Shown piece by piece: positions 47,327-55,805 of a DNA stretch of 64,000 nucleotides (position 1 is the first letter of the stretch; every line of letters starts with the position of its first letter). Both the position numbers and the translations under genes were made by a program. This DNA comes from BP-464 sp963825415 (GTDB lineage Bacteria; Actinomycetota; Thermoleophilia; Solirubrobacterales; Solirubrobacteraceae): the NCBI GenBank assembly GCA_963825415.1, contig CAWGTD010000002.1, positions 94,795 through 158,794 on the forward strand, in the 5' to 3' direction. The notes beneath the pieces were generated by a model. The model had not been told where the DNA came from, ran no database searches, and saw only the letters and a program-made list of their open reading frames with translations.

Positions 47327-47476
47327 TCAGTGGTGACCGAATGCGCCGAAGGCGGCGGCCATTACCAGCTCTACCGCTACCACCACGACTATGCATCCGG
47401 CTGCAATTCGCAACCGGCGCCTCGGAGCGGCTACTGCGAGCAATCCGAACGCCGCCACAAACGGTATTGCGAACAA
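47327..47476 (-). CDS. Tiny membrane protein with TTG start
   Basis: A 49-aa protein not started by ATG: the TTG at 47476 has a perfect GGAGG exactly 6 bases upstream. It reads FAIPFVAAFGLLAVAAP, a basic RRRLRIAA, then a second helix VVVVAVELVMAAAFGAFG ending in HH. Two hydrophobic helices joined by an arginine loop is a sensible hairpin. It is followed after 7 bases by the 201-aa gene. Confidence 0.55.
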   Translation of the reverse strand: MFAIPFVAAFGLLAVAAPRRRLRIAAGCIVVVVAVELVMAAAFGAFGHH

Positions 47477-47519
47477 ACTCAGCCTCCAGATCGCGTCACC
47501 TTAACTTCTGCTCTGTCGT

Positions 47520-47831
47520 ATGACATGCGCGCCGCTATCCGCTCTCGAACCGGGTTGTTCGACGGTCGAGGTTGCCACACTCCCATTGCGAGTGAGGAAC
47601 GGTGGATCGCTACTTGGTCGGACGATCTGGGCTCTTTGTGGCGTTCTGGTCGTCCTGTGGCTCCTCGCCCTCGGAGGTTTCCTCCTCAACGTCGGATGCG
47701 GCGGTGCCGACGGCGACTGCCCGGGCTACCTCGACCACCTCAGCATCGTCCTGGGTGCGCTCTCGTTCGGGATCGTCGGGTTGATGGCGTTACGTGTCGC
47801 GCTCGCGATACGGAAGGCCAGGCGCCGCTAG
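47520..47831 (+). CDS. Small membrane protein
   Basis: Up to 103 aa; the ATG at 47520 lacks an RBS and the true start may be up to 25 codons later. It has two hydrophobic segments (TIWALCGVLVVLWLLALGGFLL and SIVLGALSFGIVGLMAL) joined by a cysteine-containing GCGGADGDCPGYLDH loop. Not recognised. Confidence 0.5.
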   Translation: MTCAPLSALEPGCSTVEVATLPLRVRNGGSLLGRTIWALCGVLVVLWLLALGGFLLNVGCGGADGDCPGYLDHLSIVLGALSFGIVGLMALRVALAIRKARRR

Positions 47832-47922
47832 CGGGGCCGCATCGCGCCGGGCCGTCGGCCGGTTCCCCCAAGTGCCTAGGACCATCAGCGCCGGCGCAGG
47901 GCCGTTCGGCCACCATGTGGCC

Positions 47923-49080
47923 ATGGTCCGGCGGGTGCTGTTCGCTGTGGTACTGGTGGTACTGGCCGCCCCGGCGGTGGCGTCGGCCTGCACCATCGCT
48001 GCCATGAACCCGTACGAGCGGGTCAAGGGTGCCGACCATGCCGTCTACGGGCGGGTGCTCGCCATCCACTGGCTCGGTCCCGGCCACCTGGGATCCGGAG
48101 ACAAGCGGTACGCGATCCGAGTCCGCGTCCTGCGGGTCTTCAAGGGCCATCCGGGCAAGGCCATCCGTCTGGTTGGCCATACAAACGGTGCGAGTTGCGG
48201 CGTCTCGGCGCCCAAGGTCGGGCGGCGGCTGGGGCTCCTTCTCTACGGCGCGTCTCCTTTTCCCATCGGGCTCGGCACCGAGATCTCGCTCTTCGAGCTC
48301 CGCGAAGCTCAGCGGGGTCCTCCGCCACCGGCCCGGCCGCCGTGGGCCGAGCCGCGGGCCGGTCCCGCCGCGTACCTCGCGACGGTCGACGTCCACGCCG
48401 CGACGAACGTGACCTACCTCATTGCGTTGGATAGGCGCGGTCGAGTAGTGCGCTCGCTAGGGCGCTACTCCGATGACGACATCGCGGTGTGCCCGGGCGG
48501 ACGACGATTCGTCACGACCGGGAGCTACGCCGGAGAGATCGTCACTCATACCCCGTCGCGGATCGTGTCGCGAAGAACGATCCCTCTCTACGACGTGTAC
48601 GGCCTCGGCTGCCTCGACGAGCAGGCAAGGACGGTGGCCCTCGTCACAAGGTACACGAACGCCACCGAGTCGGAAGACTCCACCGCAACGCTGAGGACCT
48701 ATACGGGGACGACCAAACGTTCCGTGTTGAAGTTCGACGCTGAGGTGCTCCGCATCGACGCCAGCGGGTTGTACGTCTCAGACCAAACCGGGATCCGCCA
48801 GTACGACGTCCTGACCGGCGCGCTCGAGACGCAATTGACCGGCATCGAATTCGCCAACGGTGCGTTCGAGGTACTCCCCTCGCCCGACAATCGACTCTGG
48901 GCGATCGGGGCATGGGCGGGTCGAGCGCCAAGCGAGGATCGGCGTTTCTTCCTGGCCGACCCCGCGACCACACACATCGTGCCGATCGAGGTCCAGGGGC
49001 TCTTTGGCTGGCTCGGGTCGGACGGCTCACCGTCATGGCAGACAGAGGATTGGGAGTTCTCAACACCTCGATCGCCGTGA
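47923..49080 (+). CDS. Secreted protein with NTR-like start and propeller-like repeats
   Basis: A 385-aa protein with signal peptide (MVRRVLFAVVLVVLAAPAVASA). The mature N-terminus (CTIAAMNPYERVKGADHAVY...) resembles netrin/TIMP-like domains that open with a cysteine. The rest, from about residue 145, has blade-like repeats (LYVSDQTGIRQYDVLTGAL). The last 15 residues before the stop look out of character. Convincing propeller sequence continues in other frames to 49243, so the 3' end is probably broken by indels. Confidence 0.6.
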   Translation: MVRRVLFAVVLVVLAAPAVASACTIAAMNPYERVKGADHAVYGRVLAIHWLGPGHLGSGDKRYAIRVRVLRVFKGHPGKAIRLVGHTNGASCGVSAPKVGRRLGLLLYGASPFPIGLGTEISLFELREAQRGPPPPARPPWAEPRAGPAAYLATVDVHAATNVTYLIALDRRGRVVRSLGRYSDDDIAVCPGGRRFVTTGSYAGEIVTHTPSRIVSRRTIPLYDVYGLGCLDEQARTVALVTRYTNATESEDSTATLRTYTGTTKRSVLKFDAEVLRIDASGLYVSDQTGIRQYDVLTGALETQLTGIEFANGAFEVLPSPDNRLWAIGAWAGRAPSEDRRFFLADPATTHIVPIEVQGLFGWLGSDGSPSWQTEDWEFSTPRSP

Positions 49081-49243
49081 TACGTATCTTCGAGGGTTAC
49101 CACGCCGGCCACACGCTGGTCTCCGGCGGCCGCGTGGTTGGTATCCGAAGGCGATCGCTTGTCGAGATCCGGCAAACGGCCTGAAGGCCCGGATTGTCGG
49201 CAGGGTCCCGCCGGCGACGACCCTGCTCGTCGGACTCCGCTGA
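49026..49243 (+). pseudogene. Out-of-frame 3' remnant of the propeller gene
   Basis: Two frames read on after the previous gene's stop: RLTVMADRGLGVLNTSIAV... HTLVSGGRVVGIRRRSLVEI, then from about 49165 NGLKARIVGRVPPATTLLVG. They end at a stop at 49243. They look like the final blades of the same exported propeller. Two single-base deletions would explain the breaks. Confidence 0.5.
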
Positions 49244-49304
49244 CGCGACCTCGGTGAAGAGCTGCTTTGCCGCAGTTCCGCTCCCGCTACAACGCGGACG
49301 CTGG

Positions 49305-49607
49305 CTAGCCGCCCCAGAGCAAGACCAAGAACAAAACGGTGAGGCCGGGAAGCCCGAGCAGCGCCAGGAACCATGCTCTACGAGCGGCGACGGTAATGCC
49401 CCACGCGGCTGTGAGGTTGACCACCGCCAAGGCCGTGAGAAGGCCGTTGTGGGTACCCGACAGGCCATCCCACTGCCAGGCCAGCAACACGGCTGACCAG
49501 GCCGTCGCAGCGATGGAATAGACGCCGAGAGGCGACACACGGCCCATCGTCTCAGCCCTAGCCCGCTCTGTCGCATAAGCAGGTGTTCGTTCGTTAGTCG
49601 CGTTCAA
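49305..49607 (-). CDS. Small membrane protein
   Basis: Up to 100 aa; the internal ATG giving MGRVSPLGVYS is an alternative start. Three hydrophobic segments are present (VYSIAATAWSAVLLAW, LLTALAVVNLTAAWGITVA, WFLALLGLPGLTVLFLVLLW). Not recognised. Confidence 0.55.
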   Translation of the reverse strand: MNATNERTPAYATERARAETMGRVSPLGVYSIAATAWSAVLLAWQWDGLSGTHNGLLTALAVVNLTAAWGITVAARRAWFLALLGLPGLTVLFLVLLWGG

Positions 49608-49623
49608 CGACCTCTAGGCGCGT

Positions 49624-50031
49624 TCACCGGACGCGGTACATCGTGTAGCGGTTGAGCTGCGACTGCCGGACGCGCTCCGCGAGTTCGCGGGCGGAGAGCG
49701 TCTCCTCGCTCTTGATCGGGTCGCCGCCCCAGTAGGCCCGGATGCCCCAGCCTGGTCTCAGGACTGCCGCGAGGGCAACCAGGGTCTCGGCGAGATTGTG
49801 TCGCCCTTCTTCGCTGAATGTGAAGGCGTCTTCGCTCCAGTCGGCTTGATCGCTTAGCACGTCTTGGCCTTGCCGCCAGTCGAAGTGGATGCTCGGCTCA
49901 GCGTTTCGTCCTCTGCGCCAACGTCGGCCGGGAACAACCGCTACGTGGCCGGGGGCAGCTGTCGCCGCGGCCGCCCGCTTGGCCTCGTCCCAGTCGGCCA
50001 CCTCCGCGTACAGCTCTAGCTCGAAGCTCAC
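49624..50031 (-). CDS. Hypothetical protein
   Basis: A 135-aa soluble acidic protein beginning (GTG start) SFELELYAEVADWDEAKRAA. It contains a tryptophan-rich centre (WGIRAYWGGDPIKSEE) and a C-terminal helix. The compact layout suggests an immunity-protein or ferredoxin-like fold, but no family is recognised. Confidence 0.55.
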   Translation of the reverse strand: MSFELELYAEVADWDEAKRAAAATAAPGHVAVVPGRRWRRGRNAEPSIHFDWRQGQDVLSDQADWSEDAFTFSEEGRHNLAETLVALAAVLRPGWGIRAYWGGDPIKSEETLSARELAERVRQSQLNRYTMYRVR

Positions 50032-50135
50032 GACTCGAAGAATGCGATATCGCGGGCAATCCCGCGTCGTGCCGCTAGCGCGCTACCGCCTTGCCGCCGG
50101 ATGCGGCGTATGGAAGTGGTTGCGGTAGAGCCAAT

Positions 50136-50582
50136 TCATGCCGGACGGAGTTGGCGAATCTCAGCTTCGTAATGCCCGCCGTCAAAGTGGTAGGGGCCAA
50201 GCCCTCGGTACACGTCCGCGTCGAGTCTCTTCCCGTCCACCATGCTGCTGCCAAAGTCGCTCCACACAACGACGGACCCGGAGACGTTGACGACAGCGGT
50301 GACATAGCTACAACTGAGGTCGCCGCAGTTGCATCGCAGGACGCGCACCCGGTTCACAGAGGGTGCTTCGCTGGTTGAAGGGACCGCCAGGAACGTCAGC
50401 CCTGGCACCACGTCGGCGGTTGGGTGAAGCCCGGCGTATTCGCCCGCCAGGTCGCCAACGTGAGGTAGCTCGGCCTCGCGGATGGTCTCGAGAAGGGGCT
50501 GACCATTGACGAGGATCTCGACGCACTGGTCACGTCCGATGCCGAGTTCATTCGCGCGGATCGAGAGCTGAATCCGGTCCAC
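50136..50582 (-). CDS. Hypothetical protein
   Basis: About 148 aa from the GTG at 50582; the start is uncertain because no RBS is obvious and the frame stays open upstream. The protein has VEILVNGQPLLETIREAE and a cysteine cluster (VLRCNCGDLSCSYVTA), then VVVWSDFGSSMVDGK. The NCGDxxC stretch looks like a small zinc site. Not recognised. Confidence 0.55.
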   Translation of the reverse strand: MDRIQLSIRANELGIGRDQCVEILVNGQPLLETIREAELPHVGDLAGEYAGLHPTADVVPGLTFLAVPSTSEAPSVNRVRVLRCNCGDLSCSYVTAVVNVSGSVVVWSDFGSSMVDGKRLDADVYRGLGPYHFDGGHYEAEIRQLRPA

Positions 50583-50718
50583 TTGCGCGAGTGTAGGCGG
50601 GAGACCACCCAGCGCCGTGCCCAAGCTGCTTCGTGCCGAACGCGAGCTGCTGCCTCGGACGGACGGCGGACGAAGACTGAGGACTACGTTGCCGCAGGAG
50701 CGGAGCCGACCACGGCTC

Positions 50719-50931
50719 TCACGGCTCCAACCGGTGTCGAGCCGAATAGACCCGTAGAGCCACATAGAGAAACCCGAAGCCGACGAAGAGATATCCGACG
50801 CCGTAGAAAATGCTTCCTCCCAAGCCTCCGACGAGGTGTACGACGCCCAGGCTGGTGCCGACGACTGCGAGCAATGCAAAGACGACGGCGGCCCGCCTCA
50901 CGCTCGGCAGCTCGCGCGTGTCGCCCTTCAT
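50719..50931 (-). CDS. Small membrane protein
   Basis: A 70-aa protein with two hydrophobic segments (AAVVFALLAVVGTSLGVVHL and IFYGVGYLFVGFGFLYVALR) and a basic end. It starts with MKGDTRELPSVRR. Similar in size and style to the other small membrane proteins of this stretch. Not recognised. Confidence 0.55.
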   Translation of the reverse strand: MKGDTRELPSVRRAAVVFALLAVVGTSLGVVHLVGGLGGSIFYGVGYLFVGFGFLYVALRVYSARHRLEP

Positions 50932-51101
50932 GGGTGGAGTGTGACACCAGCCACTCCGCTCTTGTGCCGCAAGCGAGCCTGTAGGACCCTTGGCCCGGCC
51001 GCCCCTTGACTCTCAACAAAGCGAGCTACCCGTCATGCGTCCGGGCTGCCAGACCGCGTCCACCAAGGGGAGCTTCGCCGGATCTATGCGGCACGCTGCG
51101 C

Positions 51102-52060
51102 TCAGGTGGAACGGCTGGCGATCCCAGGCTCGCTTACGAAGGCGACTTCGCTGCCGTCCGGCGCCCAGGTTGGGGCGCGCTCGTCGGTGAGCGTTCGTGT
51201 GAGACGAACCATCTGGTGACCGTCCAAACCGATGCAGGTAGATCTCGTTGCTCCGGTGGCGGCCGTACTCGAAGCACACCTGGCCGTGATGATCTCGCGA
51301 TGTCGCGAAAGCCAGCCGCCGAGAGTCTGGCGACCACGCGGGTGAGAACCCATCCGGGGTCGGGCGGTGCAGGTCGGCGCAGTTTGGCCGGATGAGCCAC
51401 ACGCCGCGATTGCTGAACGCGACCCATCGCCGGTCGGGTGACCATGCCGGAGCGGGGCAGTGTTTCAACCAGGGTGGCTTGGCGCCCCGTGGCGACACTG
51501 AGGAGCGAAACCTGCGCGCGCTTGCCCACATACGACCCGAGGGCCAGGTATCGGCCATCAGGTGACCAACTGAGCCTCCCGGCCGAGTGGTCGTCCGCCA
51601 GCCGTACGCGCGAGATCCTCCGCAGTTCGCGACCGTCCGACCGGGCAACCCAGACCTCGGTGACCGAGTCGTAATACGTGTCACCTTCGTCCTCGTGTCG
51701 GCGCGCGAGGCGGACACGGAAGAACGCCAGGCTACGAACGTCCGAAGACCGAGCCGGGCGTTCGTAGCCACTGTCGAAGTCGCCCCCGCGCGGACTCCGG
51801 AGTATCAGCCGGGGCGAGCCACCCTTCGTGGGGACGAGCGCGATACCAGCGGGAAGACCTCCACTCGTCGTGACCGCAAGAAAACGCGACTCGCCTTGCG
51901 GCCTGAGGGGTCTCTTGAGCGCGATCGACAACCTGCCGGCTGACCGGGGCCCCGGCTCACCGGAGTCCGGCAAGACAATGGCGAGCACTACCACCGCCGC
52001 GACCGCAGCGAGAGCAGCCCCCGCAGCGACCCGCCAGCGTGTGGCTCTCAGCCTTGCCAC
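51102..52060 (-). pseudogene. TolB-like propeller protein broken by at least two frameshifts
   Basis: The GTG at 52060 opens a membrane-anchored N-terminus (GAALAAVAAVVVLAIVLP) and a propeller with LSWSPDGRYLALGSYVG. Around 51445 the frame changes (PAWSPDRRWVAFSNRGVW, PAWSPDSRRLAFATS). Around 51225 it changes again (GLDGHQMVRLTRTLTDE, PTWAPDGSEVAFVSE), ending at 51102. The WSPDG-type blade motif is preserved across all three frames, so the ancestral gene was one propeller. Confidence 0.7.
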
Positions 52061-52162
52061 CGAACAGAAGAAACCCGCGAGCCCGCGCTCGTTACGAGTC
52101 GGGATGCGTCAGGGCAAAGTGCCGGTCGACCCGCTCGCTCGTTGACCTGGTGCGGCTAAGCG

Positions 52163-52372
52163 TCAGGTTTCCGTGACGAGCACCCAGATTCCGAAGGCGG
52201 CGAGCAGGGCGAGGACGATGTAGGTCGCGTACTCGCCTCGGCGGTACCACCGGTCGTCGTCGGAATCGTCGGAAACGAGTTGCCCCGACAGGAGGAGTGC
52301 CTGCGAGGCAAAGCCTGCGAAGAACTGTCCTAACGCATTGAGAAGCCGACGACGACGAGAAGGCTCGCTCAC
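52163..52372 (-). CDS. Small membrane protein
   Basis: A 69-aa protein from the GTG at 52372 (SEPSRRRRLLNALGQFF). It has an amphipathic start, an acidic middle (SDDSDDDRWYRRGEY) and one C-terminal transmembrane helix (YIVLALLAAFGIWVLV). Not recognised. Confidence 0.55.
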   Translation of the reverse strand: MSEPSRRRRLLNALGQFFAGFASQALLLSGQLVSDDSDDDRWYRRGEYATYIVLALLAAFGIWVLVTET

Positions 52373-52486
52373 AGCGCAACTGTACGCCCGGGCCCGCGCC
52401 CCGAACCGCGCGTCATCGGCCACGCCTTGGCCGTGGTTCGCTGTGCCGCAACCGGGCTTATCTCCGTCCCAGAAGCAGATCCAACC

Positions 52487-52744
52487 TCAGCCCAGGCCGC
52501 GGACGGACGCGACCTTGCCGTCCGCAGTCGTGACGTTGAGGCGGCGGGGACGAAGGTCATGGCTGATGAAGTCGTCTGACTCGTCGCCATGCACGACGCG
52601 GATCGTCAGTCCGAGCTGATGCGCGCGCTCCTTGGCTTCGTCGACAGCTAGCCCGACGAGTACCTGCACTTGATCGTCGGTCAACCCGGCCTGCCGAAGG
52701 AGCTGTCTCGAGCCATGTGACAGGTCGTACGGATTTCGTGGCAC
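52487..52744 (-). CDS. Possible peptidase-inhibitor I78-like protein
   Basis: An 85-aa protein whose C-terminal half (GLTIRVVHGDES..., RPRRLNVTTADGKVASV) resembles the RLNV-containing I78 inhibitor family. The N-terminal helix region (QAGLTDDQVQVLVGLAVDEAK) also fits. No signal peptide is visible, although many I78 proteins are exported. Family assignment is by motif only. Confidence 0.55.
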   Translation of the reverse strand: MPRNPYDLSHGSRQLLRQAGLTDDQVQVLVGLAVDEAKERAHQLGLTIRVVHGDESDDFISHDLRPRRLNVTTADGKVASVRGLG

Positions 52745-52891
52745 GGTTGGATGATGCAGCCAGCGCTACGCGGGCGTGGTGAGCCGCTCCGGCGAAACCG
52801 CGCCTGCGCGAGCAGGGTGCCGCGCACCGACAACGCGCACGTGGGCGGGGACGCGACGGGGGTCCGGCCGACGCTCTAGCCGGAGCCCGGA

Positions 52892-52933
52892 GGGCGGAGG
52901 CGTGGAGGCGGACCTCCGGACGCGTCTCCGCCC
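52892..52933. terminator. Nested hairpin downstream of the sigma factor gene
   Basis: An outer stem GGGCGGAG/CTCCGCCC (52892-52899 with 52926-52933) encloses GGAGG-CGGA-CCTCC. It lies 25 bases after the stop of the minus-strand sigma gene. It is likely a terminator without a U-tract. Confidence 0.5.
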
Positions 52934-52957
52934 AACCGGTAGTGCTCGCAGCGAGGC

Positions 52958-53797
52958 CTAGGCCGCGTCGCGCAGGAGAGCCAACTCAGGCTCGCCCTGC
53001 AGGCGCTCGAGAGCGCGGGTCTCCGCCTTGCGGGTGTCCGACACGCTCATTCCGAGCTTGCGGGCAGCCTGCTCGACGGTGTGCTCGCCCTCGCCGCCGG
53101 TGCCGTAGCGCAGGTTGACGACCTTCATTTCCTCGGTCGGCAGCTGCTCCAGGAACTGACGGACACGCCGGGCGTGATCGGCCCGGACGACGTCCTGCCA
53201 GACATCGGCGTCCTCGACGGGAATCAGCGCACCCAGAGGGGTCTCGCCGTCCTCGCCGACGCCGGCGTCCAGCGACGCAAGCGCGCGCTCGTAGCCGCGC
53301 AGGCGCTCTACCTCGTCGACCTCGAAGCCCGTGGCGTCAGCCAGTTCCTCGAGCGAGGGATCCTGCTCGAGCTTGACGGTCAGCTCACGCTCGATCCGGG
53401 CCAGCTTGCGGGCGCGCTGCGCCACGTTCGCGGGCAGGCGGATCGTGCGGCCCGTGTTGTCGAGGCCGCGCTGCAGTGCCTGGCGAATCCAGATGGTTGC
53501 GTACGTCGAGAAGCGGAAGCCCTTGCGCCAATCGAACTTTTCGGCAGCACGAATCAGGCCGAGCATGCCCTCTTGGACCAGGTCGCCCATGGAAAGGCCC
53601 TGACCCTGGTACTTGCGCGCTACGTGAACGACGAGGCGCAGGTTCGAGTTGATGAGGCGTTCCTTGGCGGCCAGATCGCCCTTCTCGATGCGCTTGGCGA
53701 GCTCGACCTCCTCACTGGGACGGAGCAGCGGATAGCGCGATGCGCGCCGCAGCAGGTCGTCCAGTGGATCAGCGTACGTGATGGTGATGGGGTCCAA
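52958..53797 (-). CDS. Group 2 sigma-70 family RNA polymerase sigma factor
   Basis: A 279-aa sigma factor with region 1.2/2 (PLDDLLRRASRYPLLRPSEE, DLVQEGMLGLIRAAEKFDW, FSTYATIWIRQAL), region 3 and a region 4 helix-turn-helix (HTVEQAARKLGMSVSDTRK). It lacks the long region 1.1 of a primary sigma, so it is a SigB/SigF-like alternative or RpoS-like factor. Start is the TTG at 53797 with GGAG 5 bases upstream. A hairpin in the leader and a divergent DJ-1 gene are next to it. Confidence 0.88.
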   Translation of the reverse strand: MDPITITYADPLDDLLRRASRYPLLRPSEEVELAKRIEKGDLAAKERLINSNLRLVVHVARKYQGQGLSMGDLVQEGMLGLIRAAEKFDWRKGFRFSTYATIWIRQALQRGLDNTGRTIRLPANVAQRARKLARIERELTVKLEQDPSLEELADATGFEVDEVERLRGYERALASLDAGVGEDGETPLGALIPVEDADVWQDVVRADHARRVRQFLEQLPTEEMKVVNLRYGTGGEGEHTVEQAARKLGMSVSDTRKAETRALERLQGEPELALLRDAA

Positions 53798-53811
53798 CGG
53801 TCTCCTTGTTT

Positions 53812-53828
53812 CCGACTCTTACAGTCGG
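53812..53828. promoter_or_regulatory. Leader hairpin of the sigma factor gene
   Basis: CCGACT-CTTAC-AGTCGG is a perfect 6-bp inverted repeat just upstream of the sigma gene's RBS. It could influence translation initiation at the weak TTG start. Confidence 0.4.
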
Positions 53829-53962
53829 TATTGTTGCACATCTTGGTTGCTCGCGCAACGTTCGCGGCGCGCATAAACCTGCGTGCGCCCTCATCAGGAA
53901 CGCCGGAGAGGCCTTGAGGTTACGGTCGTTCCCCCAAACCTCGTTCTGACACGGGATCTCAG

Positions 53963-54607
53963 TTGCAGATCGTCATCCCCCTTTTCGAGAAGTTCACGGC
54001 TCTGGACGCTGTCGGTCCCTACGAGGTTCTGTCCAGGCTTCCAGGCGCCACGGTGACCTTCGCGGCGGCCGAACCCGGAATCCAGCGCACCGACAACGGA
54101 ATGCTGGCGATCGAGGCCTCGACCGCCCTATCCGACGTCCCCACTCCCGATGTCCTCGTGTTTCCGGGCGGTTTTGGCACGCGCGCGCTACTCGACGACG
54201 AGAAGATGCTCGACTGGGTCCGCGGAGCCCATGCCGAGTCGACCTGGACGACCTCGGTCTGCACGGGCTCCCTGGTGCTCGCCGCCGCGGGGCTCCTCGA
54301 CGGCCTCGAGGCCACCACACACTGGGCGGTGCGCGACACCCTCGACCGCCTCGGTGCCCGCTACGTCGAGCAGCGCGTCGTCGAGCAGGGCAAGATCATC
54401 ACCGCCGCCGGGGTGTCGGCGGGCATCGACATGGCGCTGACGCTCGCCGCCCGGATCGCCGGCGACGACGTCGCCCAGGCGATTCAGCTCTACATCGAGT
54501 ACGACCCCCAGCCGCCGTTCGACTCGGGCTCCCCGTCGAAGGCGCCGGCCTCGGTCCTCGAACTCGCGCGTCGCGCGGGCGAGACCGAGCAGGTCCCCAA
54601 CAGTTAG
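53963..54607 (+). CDS. DJ-1/PfpI family protein (isonitrile-hydratase-like)
   Basis: A 214-aa protein of the DJ-1/PfpI superfamily. The nucleophile elbow is SVCTGSLVLAAAGLL with cysteine C100; PDVLVFPGGFGTRAL precedes it and TTHWAVRDTLDRLGARYVE follows, the pattern of isocyanide hydratases and of AraC-type amidase domains. Start is the TTG at 53963. It overlaps the next gene by 1 base. Confidence 0.85.
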   Translation: MQIVIPLFEKFTALDAVGPYEVLSRLPGATVTFAAAEPGIQRTDNGMLAIEASTALSDVPTPDVLVFPGGFGTRALLDDEKMLDWVRGAHAESTWTTSVCTGSLVLAAAGLLDGLEATTHWAVRDTLDRLGARYVEQRVVEQGKIITAAGVSAGIDMALTLAARIAGDDVAQAIQLYIEYDPQPPFDSGSPSKAPASVLELARRAGETEQVPNS

Positions 54608-55062
54608 TGGCGGTCGATCCCCTCGACGCGGCGGCTGCCGCCGTGCGCGAGTTCGTGCACCGCACCGGCGCGTTGCGCGCCCAGGCGCTCGTCGAGCAGG
54701 CGCCCGGCGCGCCGCCGGCCGTCGTCAGCTGCACGCGGCTCGGCCCGCTGGAGATCGTCGTCGGCGACCGCGCGATCGAGCTCGCCCACGACGCGCCGCT
54801 GATCGCCGAGCCGCCCGACCTCGGTGACCTGCGCCCGCTGCCGCCGTTCGAGGTCGACCCGCTGCGCGCCGAGGTGACCGGCGTCATCGGCGGCGTCGAC
54901 ACGGTGGCCGAGGCCGTCCAGCGCGTCGCCGCCGCGTTGGGCGCGCGCAGCGCGGTCGTGGTCGAGCTCGAGACCACGACGCCGGACCTGCCGCTCGTCA
55001 TCTCGGCCCGCGTCGGCGAGCCGGTGCTGATCACGCTCGGCGACGACAGCTACGAGCTCTAG
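54607..55062 (+). CDS. Hypothetical protein coupled to the DJ-1 gene
   Basis: A 151-aa acidic protein from the GTG at 54607, sharing one base with the upstream stop. It has no signal peptide. The C-terminal half (AVVVELETTTPDLPLVISAR, VLITLGDDSYEL) looks like a small alpha/beta domain. Not recognised; co-expression with the DJ-1 protein is likely. Confidence 0.6.
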   Translation: MAVDPLDAAAAAVREFVHRTGALRAQALVEQAPGAPPAVVSCTRLGPLEIVVGDRAIELAHDAPLIAEPPDLGDLRPLPPFEVDPLRAEVTGVIGGVDTVAEAVQRVAAALGARSAVVVELETTTPDLPLVISARVGEPVLITLGDDSYEL

Positions 55063-55071
55063 GTGTAGTTC

Positions 55072-55428
55072 CTAGGCGTCGAGCAGCTCGAGAACGCGCT
55101 CGACCGGACGCGCGAGCACCGCGCGATCGCCGCGCACGACCACAGGCCGCTGGAGCAGCTCGGGGTGGCGCGCCATGAGCGCGATCGCCTCGTCGTCGGC
55201 GACCTCGCGATCCCCCAGCCCGAGCTCCGCGTAGACCGGCTCGCGCGCCCGGAACAGGTCTCGGGCCGGCACCCCCGCCTTGCGCACCAGCTCTCGGATC
55301 TCGTCCTCCGACAACGGGAACACGTGGTAGTCGACTGCGTCGAAATCGATGCCGCGCTCTTGGAGCAACGCGGACAGCGAACGGCAGGTCGTGCACGTCG
55401 ACTTCTCGTAGACCGTCAGCTCGGCCAC
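55072..55428 (-). CDS. ArsC/Spx-family thioredoxin-like protein
   Basis: A 118-aa ArsC-family protein. LTVYEKSTCTTCRSLSALL shows the CxxC pair (C12, C15) after the first strand; the family's VDYHVFPLSEDEIRELVRKAG and LQRPVVVRGDRAVLARP follow. A typical arsenate reductase has CX5R and uses one cysteine, so this may be a Spx-like or YffB-like reductase. GTG start at 55428. Confidence 0.82.
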   Translation of the reverse strand: MAELTVYEKSTCTTCRSLSALLQERGIDFDAVDYHVFPLSEDEIRELVRKAGVPARDLFRAREPVYAELGLGDREVADDEAIALMARHPELLQRPVVVRGDRAVLARPVERVLELLDA

Positions 55429-55452
55429 GGCCGCCAGCGTACCCTTCGCCCG

Positions 55453-55797
55453 ATGCTGCGCCGGCTCTGCGCCCCGTTCTTCATCGTTGCGGGGACGCTG
55501 CACTTCACAAAGACGCGGTGGTACGTCTCGATCATGCCGCCTTACATCCCACGCCATCGCGAGATGGTCTACGCCAGCGGCATCGCCGAGATCGTGGGCG
55601 GCCTGGGTCTTCTGACCCCCTGGCGGCGCGCCGCAGGCTGGTGGCTGCAGGCGACGCTGATCGCCGTGTTCCCGGCCAACCTGCACATGGCGCTGCACCC
55701 CGAGCAGTTCCCGGTGCCGGGCGGGCGCGCCGCCCTGTATGCCCGGCTGCCGTTCCAGGCCGTCTTCATGGCCTGGGTGCGCGCGGCCATGCGTTAG
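55453..55797 (+). CDS. DoxX-like membrane protein
   Basis: A 114-aa protein with four hydrophobic helices and the signature LRRLCAPFFIVAGTLHFTK at the start. YASGIAEIVGGLGLLTPW is the DoxX-type second helix, followed by NLHMALHPEQFP. It may help quinone-linked redox processes; substrate unknown. It is divergent from the ArsC-like gene by 24 bases. Confidence 0.75.
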   Translation: MLRRLCAPFFIVAGTLHFTKTRWYVSIMPPYIPRHREMVYASGIAEIVGGLGLLTPWRRAAGWWLQATLIAVFPANLHMALHPEQFPVPGGRAALYARLPFQAVFMAWVRAAMR

Positions 55798-55805
55798 ACC
55801 CGGTC

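Noticed and set aside
47330..48007. A 225-residue plus-strand protein
   Set aside because: Residue use is erratic and it overlaps better-supported genes on both strands, including the TTG-started 49-aa gene.
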